A DNA stretch of 7,344 bases from Bacteroidota bacterium (GTDB taxonomy: Bacteria > Bacteroidota > Bacteroidia > Chitinophagales > Chitinophagaceae), in assembly GCA_947461985.1 (NCBI GenBank), contig CANHNT010000098.1, forward strand, positions 1-7,344. Direction: 5' to 3'. The position numbers and the translations under genes were made by a program. The notes beneath the pieces are model-generated. The model did not search any database and was not told where the DNA came from. It saw only the letters and a list, made by a program, of their open reading frames with translations. Below, in pieces: positions 1-5,949 of this stretch (position 1 is its first letter; the number at the start of each line of letters is the position of its first letter).

Positions 1-18
1 AATAAGCTTTCTTAAGAA

Positions 19-91
19 GCCGCTTTAGCTCAGTTGGTAGAGCAGCTGATTTGTAATCAGCAGGTCGTCGGTTCGAGTCCGATTAGCGGCT
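19..91 (+). tRNA. tRNA-Thr (anticodon TGT)
   Basis: The sequence folds as a canonical 73-base tRNA: acceptor GCCGCTT at 19-25 with TAGCGGC before the last base, D arm GCTC/GAGC, anticodon stem GCTGA/TCAGC around loop TTTGTAA, and T loop TTCGAGT. The anticodon TGT reads ACA threonine codons. No CCA is encoded; the discriminator is T. The last acceptor pair (7:66) is a T-T mismatch beside a G-T wobble closing the T stem. It is the first of four clustered tRNA genes; its promoter must lie at or beyond the left edge. Confidence 0.97.
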
Positions 92-102
92 CTTTTTTTA
101 TT

Positions 103-189
103 GGGTAGTTGACCGAGTGGCTAAAGGTGACAGACTGTAAATCTGTTGATGTAATGTCTACGGTGGTTCGAATCCATCACTGCCCACCA
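103..189 (+). tRNA. tRNA-Tyr (anticodon GTA)
   Basis: This is a class II tRNA with a long variable arm. Acceptor GGGTAGT (103-109) pairs with ACTGCCC, allowing one G-T pair. The anticodon stem ACAGA/TCTGT closes loop CTGTAAA, giving anticodon GTA for tyrosine. The T loop is TTCGAAT. The discriminator A is at 186, and CCA is encoded at 187-189, unlike in the other three tRNAs here. It lies 11 bases after tRNA-Thr(TGT) and is probably in the same transcript. Confidence 0.97.
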
Positions 190-194
190 CTTAA

Positions 195-266
<72 letters not shown>

Positions 267-270
267 CACT

Positions 271-299
271 AAACCGATTGAATTTCAATCGGTTTTTTA
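271..299 (+). terminator. Rho-independent terminator of the Thr-Tyr-Gly tRNA transcript
   Basis: AAACCGATTG (271-280) pairs perfectly with CAATCGGTTT (286-295) across a five-base loop. The run of T ends at 298. It starts 4 bases after tRNA-Gly and should end the upstream tRNA transcript. Confidence 0.9.
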
Positions 300-361
300 T
301 TTTATAGTTCTTTTTATGATGTTTAATTTATCATTCAAAATTAAATATTCAAAAGTATATC

Positions 362-433
<72 letters not shown>

Positions 434-437
434 CTTT

Positions 438-591
438 ATTCAATTACGAATGTTGAATTACGAATTACTAATTTTCTTGTAATATAATAAAATGAATTAC
501 GAATTACCTATTTTTCTTGAATAGCTTATTAAATCATATTAATCATTCAAAATTATTTTCGTAATTTGAAATTGAAAATTCGTAATTGAAT
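438..591. repeat. Short intergenic element with inverted ends and repeated AATTACGAA motif
   Basis: The ends are a perfect 14-base inverted repeat: ATTCAATTACGAAT at 438-451 and its reverse complement at 578-591. Inside, the 9-mer AATTACGAA occurs three times forward (442, 456, 495) and twice as TTCGTAATT (558, 579). GAATTACGAATTAC plus a shared T-rich tail ending in TTTTCTTG recurs at 455-479 and 494-519, a 39-base step. The element starts 4 bases after tRNA-Thr(GGT) and ends 4 bases before the stop of the convergent PAP2-related gene. It has no room for a coding gene. It could be a MITE-like or REP-like unit, or could help end transcription from both sides; copy number elsewhere is unknown. 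Confidence 0.6.
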
Positions 592-595
592 TAAA

Positions 596-1267
596 CTATT
601 GCATAACGCTTTTAGCAAGATAATAGTTTTTTACCCAAGCCGGTAAAAAATAAATGATTGTAGTGAAAAAGAAAGCTCCATAAATATCGTACGAATAATG
701 AACCCTCATAGATAATATCATAAAACTCATTAATATTGTGGCAAATCCAAAATAATATTTAATCATTTTGTTTTCGGAACATAAAAAATATAGCCAAATG
801 CTAGCAACATGCCCACTAAAAAATAAATCTTTAGTTAAAGGAGAATATCGAGGATAAACCGTGTTTTCTAAAAAAACATCTCTAAGTACAATCATTCCAA
901 TAGGTGGCTCAAGCGCAATGCATAAAATGCAAATTTGTCGAACAACAGCCACTAAAAAATGCATTTCAATAATTCGTACAATTACTTTTGGTTTATGTAA
1001 ATGAGCAAGAATGACAATTGTTAAGCTAGAATAAAGTAAAATGAAAATAAAAAATGAAAAATCAAAACTGGGAATTATTTCTAATAATTTGTCATTAAGT
1101 AAAATGCCTTTTCTCATTTCAACATAATTCCCTAATTTTTGAGTGATTGCAGAATATACGAAAAACAATCCTGGGGTGATTACTATTTTTAATAAAAAAT
1201 TTCTATCTGACAAAGCAGATTTCCATTCTCTAAGAAATAAGTTAATATGGTTTTTTAAAAAAGACAA
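596..1267 (-). CDS. PAP2-related integral membrane phosphotransferase or phosphatase (sphingomyelin synthase-like)
   Basis: The 223-residue protein has about six hydrophobic helices (roughly 25-42, 69-88, 95-118, 148-164, 168-186, 194-212). The C-terminal half carries the PAP2_C signature: LEPP (119-122), LFFSGH (148-153) and HYSYD (190-194). His153, His190 and Asp194 match the His-His-Asp triad that sphingomyelin synthases and related lipid phosphatases use at the membrane surface. The H-x3-D spacing fits the synthase branch better than classic PAP2 phosphatases. The substrate is unknown; transfer or removal of a lipid phosphate headgroup is inferred. The most likely start is TTG at 1267: the frame has a stop 27 bases upstream and no ATG before codon 51, which would delete the first helix. 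It diverges from pdhB across 173 bases and converges on the tRNA cluster. Confidence 0.85.
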   Translation of the reverse strand: MSFLKNHINLFLREWKSALSDRNFLLKIVITPGLFFVYSAITQKLGNYVEMRKGILLNDKLLEIIPSFDFSFFIFILLYSSLTIVILAHLHKPKVIVRIIEMHFLVAVVRQICILCIALEPPIGMIVLRDVFLENTVYPRYSPLTKDLFFSGHVASIWLYFLCSENKMIKYYFGFATILMSFMILSMRVHYSYDIYGAFFFTTIIYFLPAWVKNYYLAKSVMQ

Positions 1268-1414
1268 TGTTTTAATAACGTTAATTTTACTTTAAGTTAA
1301 TATTATATTGCGAATGTAACGTTTTTTATTTTATAAAAAAGAGTTGGCATGTTAGTGATTTGATAATATTTTTAAGCAAATTAAAATAAAATGCGTAAAA
1401 AACTTTTGAATTGT

Positions 1415-1422
1415 TATTTTTG
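1415..1422 (+). promoter_or_regulatory. Candidate Bacteroidota -7 promoter element for pdhB
   Basis: TATTTTTG matches the TAnnTTTG consensus exactly and lies 18 bases before the pdhB start codon, implying a short leader of about 10-15 bases. No good TTG (-33) element lies at the usual 17-23 base spacing, so the call rests on the -7 box and position. Confidence 0.45.
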
Positions 1423-1440
1423 TGAAATTAAATTATTTAT

Positions 1441-2424
1441 ATGCGTGAGATAGCTTTTAGACAGGCCTTAAGAGAAGCAATGCAAGAAGAGATGCGTCGT
1501 GATGAAAATGTGTACTTAATGGGTGAGGAGGTTGCTGAATACAACGGAGCCTATAAAGTAAGTCAAGGAATGTTGGCAGAATTTGGGGAGAAAAGAATAA
1601 TTGATACACCTATTGCCGAATTAGGTTTTGCCGCCATAGGAGTTGGTTCTGCATCAAATGGATTACGACCTATTGTGGAATTTATGACGTGGAATTTTGC
1701 GGTGTTGCCTCTAGACCAAATTTTAAATCATGCATCAAAAATGTTAGCCATGAGTGGTGGCCATTTCGGTTGTCCAATTGTATTTAGAGGGCCAAATGGA
1801 TCTGCAGGTCAATTAGGAGCTCAACATTCAGTGGCATTCGAAAATTGGTATGCCAATATCCCTGGTTTAAAAGTAATTTCAGTATCAAACCCTTATGATG
1901 CAAAAGGATTATTAAAAAGTGCTATTCGGGACAACGATCCAGTCGTTTTTATGGAAAGTGAAGTCATGTATGGCGATTTAGGTCATGTTCCTGAAGAAGA
2001 ATATTTGATCCCAATTGGGAAAGCTGATATCAAACGTGCAGGAACTGATGTTACTATTGTATCGTTCAACAAAATGATGAAAGTTGCTTTAGGTGCTGCC
2101 GAAGAATTACAAAAAGAAGGAATTAGTGCTGAAGTTATTGATTTGAGAACGATTCGACCGTTGGATATTGATACGATTATTACATCTGTTAAAAAAACAA
2201 ACAGATTAGTGATTGTAGAAGAACAGTGGCCTTTTGGTAGTGTTTCTACTGAAATTACATACCGTGTTCAACGAATGGCATTTGATTATTTAGATGCACC
2301 TATTCGTAGATTATGCAGTGCAGACGCTAGTATGCATTATGCACCAACGTTAGTGGCTGCTTTTTTACCAGACATAACTAAAGTGGTAAAAGCAGTTAAA
2401 GAAACAATGTATTCTGTTAAATAA
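1441..2424 (+). CDS. pdhB: Pyruvate dehydrogenase E1 component, beta subunit
   Basis: The 327-residue protein has the usual length for the E1 beta subunit of the pyruvate dehydrogenase complex. With the alpha subunit it decarboxylates pyruvate on thiamine diphosphate and passes the acetyl group to the lipoyl domain of E2, in the cytoplasm. The N-terminal transketolase pyrimidine-binding domain spans about 4-180 and includes MGEEVAEYNGAYKVS and IDTPIAELGFAAIG. Glu60 is the conserved glutamate that activates the thiamine N1', and His129 in GAQHS is the active-site histidine. The C-terminal transketolase domain (about 195-318) includes VIDLRTIRPLD and EEQWPFGS. The related 2-oxoisovalerate E1 beta is the main alternative, but the overall match is to the pyruvate enzyme. 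It starts at ATG with no Shine-Dalgarno. No E1 alpha or E2 gene is adjacent. It looks monocistronic, with its own promoter and terminator. Confidence 0.95.
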   Translation: MREIAFRQALREAMQEEMRRDENVYLMGEEVAEYNGAYKVSQGMLAEFGEKRIIDTPIAELGFAAIGVGSASNGLRPIVEFMTWNFAVLPLDQILNHASKMLAMSGGHFGCPIVFRGPNGSAGQLGAQHSVAFENWYANIPGLKVISVSNPYDAKGLLKSAIRDNDPVVFMESEVMYGDLGHVPEEEYLIPIGKADIKRAGTDVTIVSFNKMMKVALGAAEELQKEGISAEVIDLRTIRPLDIDTIITSVKKTNRLVIVEEQWPFGSVSTEITYRVQRMAFDYLDAPIRRLCSADASMHYAPTLVAAFLPDITKVVKAVKETMYSVK

Positions 2425-2441
2425 TAAATGAAATGTAATTT

Positions 2442-2470
2442 AAAGAGAGGCTATTATAGTCTCTTTTTTT
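2442..2470 (+). terminator. Rho-independent terminator of pdhB
   Basis: AGAGGCTAT (2446-2454) pairs with ATAGTCTCT (2456-2464), with one G-T wobble and a tight loop. The stem can extend outward by A-T and G-T pairs into the T run that ends at 2470. It begins 17 bases after the pdhB stop codon. Confidence 0.85.
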
Positions 2471-2499
2471 ATAACATAAATATACCTTAAACATACAAT

Positions 2500-2958
2500 A
2501 TGAAAAAAAATAGTTTAGTTACAATCATACTTATATTTTTTGCTTTAGTTACTTATGGGCAAACTAATATTAAACATAAAAAAAATAAAAAAAAGAAAGC
2601 TAAAATAAGTTCTGTAAAAGAGATTCCTATTCATGGTCAGTGGGTTTTAGAATCTATTGAAAAGGAGTTTAATACGTTAACAAATAGGACTAAAAATTCG
2701 GTGATTCAAATTGAACCCAATCTTTTAAAATTTAATGGAAATGGAGGATGTAATAGCATCGGTGGAAATTTGAAAATAGAAAAAAATAATATAAAATTTT
2801 CTAATATTATCCAAACAAAAATGTTTTGTGAAAACATGCAACAAGAAGACTTGTTTTTAAGATTACTTCAAATGGCTACTCAATATAAAATTTCAGGAGG
2901 TAAATTAATGCTTTATAAAGATTCTAATTTATTGATGACTTTAGAACGTACCCATTAA
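2500..2958 (+). CDS. Secreted META-domain (HslJ-like) protein
   Basis: The 152-residue protein begins with a type I signal peptide (about 1-20, MKKN then a hydrophobic stretch) cleaved at TYG|Q. There is no lipobox cysteine. A very basic linker follows at 24-35 (KHKKNKKKKAK). The META domain covers about 44-150, with GQWVLESI (46-53), FNGNGGCNSIGGNL (78-91) and TKMFC (106-110). Cys84 and Cys110 sit at the two positions usually conserved in this family and could form a disulfide. META/HslJ proteins are small envelope proteins linked in E. coli to heat shock and novobiocin resistance; the biochemical role is not established. It starts at ATG, 29 bases past the pdhB terminator, so it needs its own promoter; none is clear. 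Confidence 0.85.
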   Translation: MKKNSLVTIILIFFALVTYGQTNIKHKKNKKKKAKISSVKEIPIHGQWVLESIEKEFNTLTNRTKNSVIQIEPNLLKFNGNGGCNSIGGNLKIEKNNIKFSNIIQTKMFCENMQQEDLFLRLLQMATQYKISGGKLMLYKDSNLLMTLERTH

Positions 2959-3022
2959 TTAAGGCTACATATTTTTAGATTTAATATCGCTTTTACAAAT
3001 TGATAAACAAACAATCTAAATG

Positions 3023-3061
3023 AAAAAGACCGTTGCCAAATATGGGAACGGTCTTTTTTTT
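3023..3061. terminator. Bidirectional Rho-independent terminator between convergent genes
   Basis: AAAAAGACCGTT pairs with AACGGTCTTTTT, extended by CCA/TGG after one G-G mismatch, around an AATA loop. The stem is flanked by A's on the left and a run of seven or eight T's on the right, so it can terminate both the META-domain gene (+) and the TPR-like gene (-), which end 65 bases before and 22 bases after it. Confidence 0.9.
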
Positions 3062-3082
3062 ATTTGAACAATATTTAAAATA

Positions 3083-3721
3083 TTAGTTGCATTTTTCAAT
3101 CATTTCTTTTGCTTGAGCAGCGCCCCAATTAGGCATTAAATCATTTAATAATTTAAATGAATCATACTTTTGAATTGAGGTTAAAAATAATTCTTTTGCT
3201 TTAGCTTTTCCTCCACCAAACGCTTCAGGGGTGTAAAAAGCCGATTGAGCTTGTAAGAAATAAATTCTTGGATTTTCAGGATTTAATTTTTTTGCTTGTT
3301 CTAAAAATTTTGCAGATTCCATTCCGAATTTCATACCTCTAGTCATAGGATCAACTCCAATTCTTGTGCTTTTTGAAAACGCTTGAAGTACCATTAACTC
3401 ATCATTTGAATTAATCAACAGTGCTTGATTTAAAGTTTCATCTGCTTTATCTAATAAACCATCTACCAAACTTTTGTCTTTCGATAACATAGCTTGCATG
3501 ATTGATGTATAAGCAGCATAATATTTAGGCAGCCATTCTTTAGTCTCAGCTGATGCAATTCGATCAAACCCATTTTGTACAGGCACAAAACCTTCTGCAG
3601 ATTGAGCCGCACCCATTTTTATAATTAATCCTTGCATTGTGTTTTTATATGCATCAGATTGTGCATATGTACACATACTCATTGCAACTAAACTTAAAGA
3701 GAATATTATTTTCTTACCCAT
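3083..3721 (-). CDS. Secreted TPR-like helical protein of unknown function
   Basis: I know no gene name for this protein. From the chosen ATG it has 212 residues and opens with a clear type I signal peptide (MGKKIIFSLSLVAMSMCTYA, cut before Gln21). The mature part is nearly all helical with tetratricopeptide-like pairs: a helix set with LDKADETLNQALLIN, then AKFLEQAKKLNPENPRIYFLQAQ, and a C-terminal GGGKAKAKELFLTSI followed by PNWG. This suggests a periplasmic or envelope scaffold, but no catalytic motif is visible. The frame stays open to an earlier ATG at 3766, giving 227 residues with 15 extra, highly charged ones; I prefer 3721 because the longer form would put an unusually long n-region before the signal peptide. 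It ends in the terminator shared with the META-domain gene. Confidence 0.8.
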   Translation of the reverse strand: MGKKIIFSLSLVAMSMCTYAQSDAYKNTMQGLIIKMGAAQSAEGFVPVQNGFDRIASAETKEWLPKYYAAYTSIMQAMLSKDKSLVDGLLDKADETLNQALLINSNDELMVLQAFSKSTRIGVDPMTRGMKFGMESAKFLEQAKKLNPENPRIYFLQAQSAFYTPEAFGGGKAKAKELFLTSIQKYDSFKLLNDLMPNWGAAQAKEMIEKCN

Positions 3722-4013
3722 ACTATTTATAATATTTTTTTTGTGTTCTTGAATTTTCGATTTCATTTTAGTATTTTTTTACATTCCAAATATCAAACTA
3801 TTTTTTCAAAAATGATTGATTTTATTTGTTAACTTTTTATTTAACAAGCTTTGTGTATTAAAAATAGAATAACTAAAGGAATTTGAAAATTGTATAATTT
3901 ATTATTTTTAAATAAATGTTAGTATTTTACTTTCATTCTCAATAAAGATAAGAAATAACGCTGTATGATATTCCAGTGAAAATGTTGGCCTATTGATTTC
4001 TATTAGTCAGCTA

Positions 4014-4280
4014 TTAAAACTGTTTAATAAGATTAAAATACTCCACACTTTTTTTCAGTTTGTACAAAGGAAGTGTTGTCATTAATTCTTTAACTTTTTC
4101 TTCGTCAATATCTTTGAAAATTAAAACTGCACCATTTCGTTCTTGTCTTAAAAACAAGTTTTCTAAAATTCCTTCCTCTTTCCACTTTGCAACAACTTCT
4201 TGCTCGTGTTTTATTATTTCTTGAAAATTACTTGGAATATTTTCCATGTCTAATGTTAAAATTGCTTGTACTCTGTTCAT
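4014..4280 (-). CDS. Muconolactone delta-isomerase-like small alpha-beta barrel protein
   Basis: The 88-residue protein has the layout of the muconolactone isomerase-like (ferredoxin-like, dimeric alpha-beta barrel) family, usually about 90-95 residues. A first strand (3-11) is followed by a long charged helix rich in Glu and Lys (17-36), then GILENLFLRQERNGAVLIF (37-55), which are the middle strands, then a second helix ending in TTLPLYKL (68-75), which corresponds to the family's conserved LPLF/Y stretch, and a last strand (78-84). True family members act in beta-ketoadipate catabolism of catechol, but no catechol gene lies nearby, so that function is doubtful. YciI- or YCII-type barrel proteins are alternatives. 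It starts at ATG with no Shine-Dalgarno; the gene appears to stand alone. Confidence 0.75.
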   Translation of the reverse strand: MNRVQAILTLDMENIPSNFQEIIKHEQEVVAKWKEEGILENLFLRQERNGAVLIFKDIDEEKVKELMTTLPLYKLKKSVEYFNLIKQF

Positions 4281-4310
4281 GTTTTTTTTCTATTTTATGT
4301 GATTCACTTG

Positions 4311-4340
4311 TAAATGTAAATGATAACTTTGATTTTGCAA
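4311..4340 (-). promoter_or_regulatory. Candidate promoter of the isomerase-like gene
   Basis: Read on the minus strand, TTG (4340-4338) is followed after 19 bases by TACATTTA (4318-4311). This resembles the Bacteroidota TTG-N19-TAnnTTTG promoter with one mismatch at the last base. It would start transcription about 25 bases before the ATG at 4280. Confidence 0.4.
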
Positions 4341-4470
4341 GCAATAGCTAAAAATAGCATCGTAAGCTAAAGCAAAGTATTCTGTAAATCAATTGGTCAA
4401 GAGTTTACTGTTTGATTAGGCAGCTTACATAAATGAAACTTTCGCTTCCTATTTGTTCGCCTATGCCATT

Positions 4471-5913
4471 TTATTGAATGTCAGTTTCATTAAATAAAAT
4501 GTTTTCAATATTGTCCTCTATGTCTACTGCGTCAGCATTTATTTCATTTTCTATTTTCAATTGCTTTTCACTTGCTGGTAATTCTTGAACATTTATTAAT
4601 TGCCTTTCAATGGCTCTTGTTCTTACTCCTGCTTGGTCAATTGTATTTGTAGCCTCCTGTAATTTCTTTTTTGTTTTTTCTAATATGGTTCCAAATTTAC
4701 CAAATTCTGTTTTTACGACTCCCAAAATATCCCAAACTTCACTGCTTCTTTTTTCAATAGCTAATGTTCTGAAACCCATTTGTAAACTATTTAATAATGC
4801 GCTCAATGTTGTTGGTCCTGTTATTGTGATTTTAAAATCTTTCTGTAAAAGTTCAAAAAGTCCTGGTGTTCTCAATACTTCTGCATATAAACTTTCAAAA
4901 GGCAAAAACATGATTCCGTATTCAGTTGTGTTCGGTGGGTCGATGTATTTTTCTTTAATATCTTTTGCATTTTTGATAATCGAGCTTTTAAATGCTTTCC
5001 TTAAATTTTCTAATTTTACAGGGTCTCCTTCATCGTAGGCATCCACAAGTGCTTCATAATCTTCTTTGGGAAATTTAGAATCAATGGGCAACCATAATGT
5101 TTTATCTAGACTATTATTATTGGGTAGTTTTATTGCAAACTCAACATTTACACCACTACCAACTTTTGTTTTTACATTTTTTTCATATTGCTCATTAGTC
5201 AGTAAGTCTTCCAGAATATTTGCTAATTGGTATTCGCCCATTATACCCCTTGATTTTACATTCGTCATTACTTTTTTAATGTCGCCTACGCTAATGGCAA
5301 GTGTTTGCATTTCGCCTAAACCTTTGTGCACTAATTCTAATCTGTCACTAATGAGCGTAAATGAGTCATTAAACCTTTTATCAAGCGTAGTCTGTAATTT
5401 TTCATCAACAGTGACTCTCATTTCTTCTAATTTTTTATGATTATCTTCTTGAAGAATTTGCAATTTTTTTTCTACCGTTTCTCGTATTTTGTCAAGTTTA
5501 TTTTCGGTATCTGTTTTTGTTTGTTCTTGTTTTTGAAGTAAATCATTAAATTTATTTCGTTGAAGTTCGTTGAATTCATTTGCACTATTTGCAGATTTTT
5601 CTTCAAATGATTTTAACGAACTGGTCATTTCAGTTCTATTTTCCTTTGCAGAATTCAAAATTTGCTCACTGAAATTTTTGATAGAATTGCTTAATTCTTC
5701 TCTTGAATCTTTTGAATTTTTTTGAATTTCGTCTCGATTACTCGAAAATTCTGTTCGAATGAGTGGGTCAATTTTTGAAACGTCCAGATTTATTTTGACA
5801 ATTTCATTTTTCAATTCGTCCGAATTGAAGCTACTCTTTTTCAAAAGTGTAGCTAATAAATTGGCGACTAATAAAATTAGTCCAAGTAGAAGTAATATTT
5901 CAGTTGTTGACAT
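4471..5913 (-). CDS. rmuC: DNA recombination protein RmuC
   Basis: The 480-residue protein has the RmuC layout. An N-terminal membrane helix (about 6-24) is followed by a long coiled coil (about 30-210) and the RmuC nuclease-like domain (about 210-440). Family motifs are visible: SRGIMGEYQL (221-230), LWLPIDSKFPKEDY (273-286), EYGIMFLPFESLYAEVLR (331-348) and ITGPTTLSALLNSLQMGFR (364-382). RmuC limits inversions and other rearrangements at short inverted repeats; its fold is related to restriction endonucleases. The coiled coil shows an 11-residue period with 22-residue near-duplicates. The C-terminal tail after 440 is acidic and probably disordered. The gene starts at ATG, 36 bases after the stop of the transglutaminase gene on the same strand, suggesting co-transcription. 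No clear terminator was found in 4281-4470. Confidence 0.93.
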   Translation of the reverse strand: MSTTEILLLLGLILLVANLLATLLKKSSFNSDELKNEIVKINLDVSKIDPLIRTEFSSNRDEIQKNSKDSREELSNSIKNFSEQILNSAKENRTEMTSSLKSFEEKSANSANEFNELQRNKFNDLLQKQEQTKTDTENKLDKIRETVEKKLQILQEDNHKKLEEMRVTVDEKLQTTLDKRFNDSFTLISDRLELVHKGLGEMQTLAISVGDIKKVMTNVKSRGIMGEYQLANILEDLLTNEQYEKNVKTKVGSGVNVEFAIKLPNNNSLDKTLWLPIDSKFPKEDYEALVDAYDEGDPVKLENLRKAFKSSIIKNAKDIKEKYIDPPNTTEYGIMFLPFESLYAEVLRTPGLFELLQKDFKITITGPTTLSALLNSLQMGFRTLAIEKRSSEVWDILGVVKTEFGKFGTILEKTKKKLQEATNTIDQAGVRTRAIERQLINVQELPASEKQLKIENEINADAVDIEDNIENILFNETDIQ

Positions 5914-5949
5914 ATCGTTTTAATTTTTAGTAGACCATTTAGAACTGCA

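Noticed and set aside
434..595. CRISPR-like array suggested by repeated AATTACGAATT
   Set aside because: The copies are short, differ in orientation and are unevenly spaced (14, 39, 63 and 21 bases), unlike a CRISPR array.
1311..1318. TACATTCG on the minus strand as a -7 box for the PAP2-related gene
   Set aside because: It differs from TAnnTTTG at one base and has no TTG at a suitable distance upstream.
1276..1324. Two TAACGTT palindromes 41 bases apart between the PAP2-related gene and pdhB
   Set aside because: The spacing could suit a dimeric regulator, but six- to seven-base AT-rich palindromes occur by chance and nothing else supports an operator.
3787..3794. GATATTTG on the minus strand as a -7 box for the TPR-like gene
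   Set aside because: The first base is wrong and the nearest upstream TTG is only about 12 bases away, so the promoter is not supported.
4340..4470. Possible terminator after rmuC in the gap before the isomerase-like gene
   Set aside because: Only short, widely separated complementary stretches such as AATCAA/TTGATT are present, with no following T run on the minus strand.
4433..4477. 14-codon ORF starting at ATG on the plus strand
   Set aside because: It is very short, overlaps the end of rmuC and has no promoter or ribosome site to support it.
4610..5038. 142-codon open frame on the plus strand
   Set aside because: It lies wholly inside rmuC on the opposite strand, and its protein has no recognisable domain; it is an antisense shadow.
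5066..5440. 124-codon open frame on the plus strand
   Set aside because: It also lies inside rmuC on the opposite strand; the Ser/Phe/Leu-rich translation is typical of an antisense reading of a coiled-coil gene.
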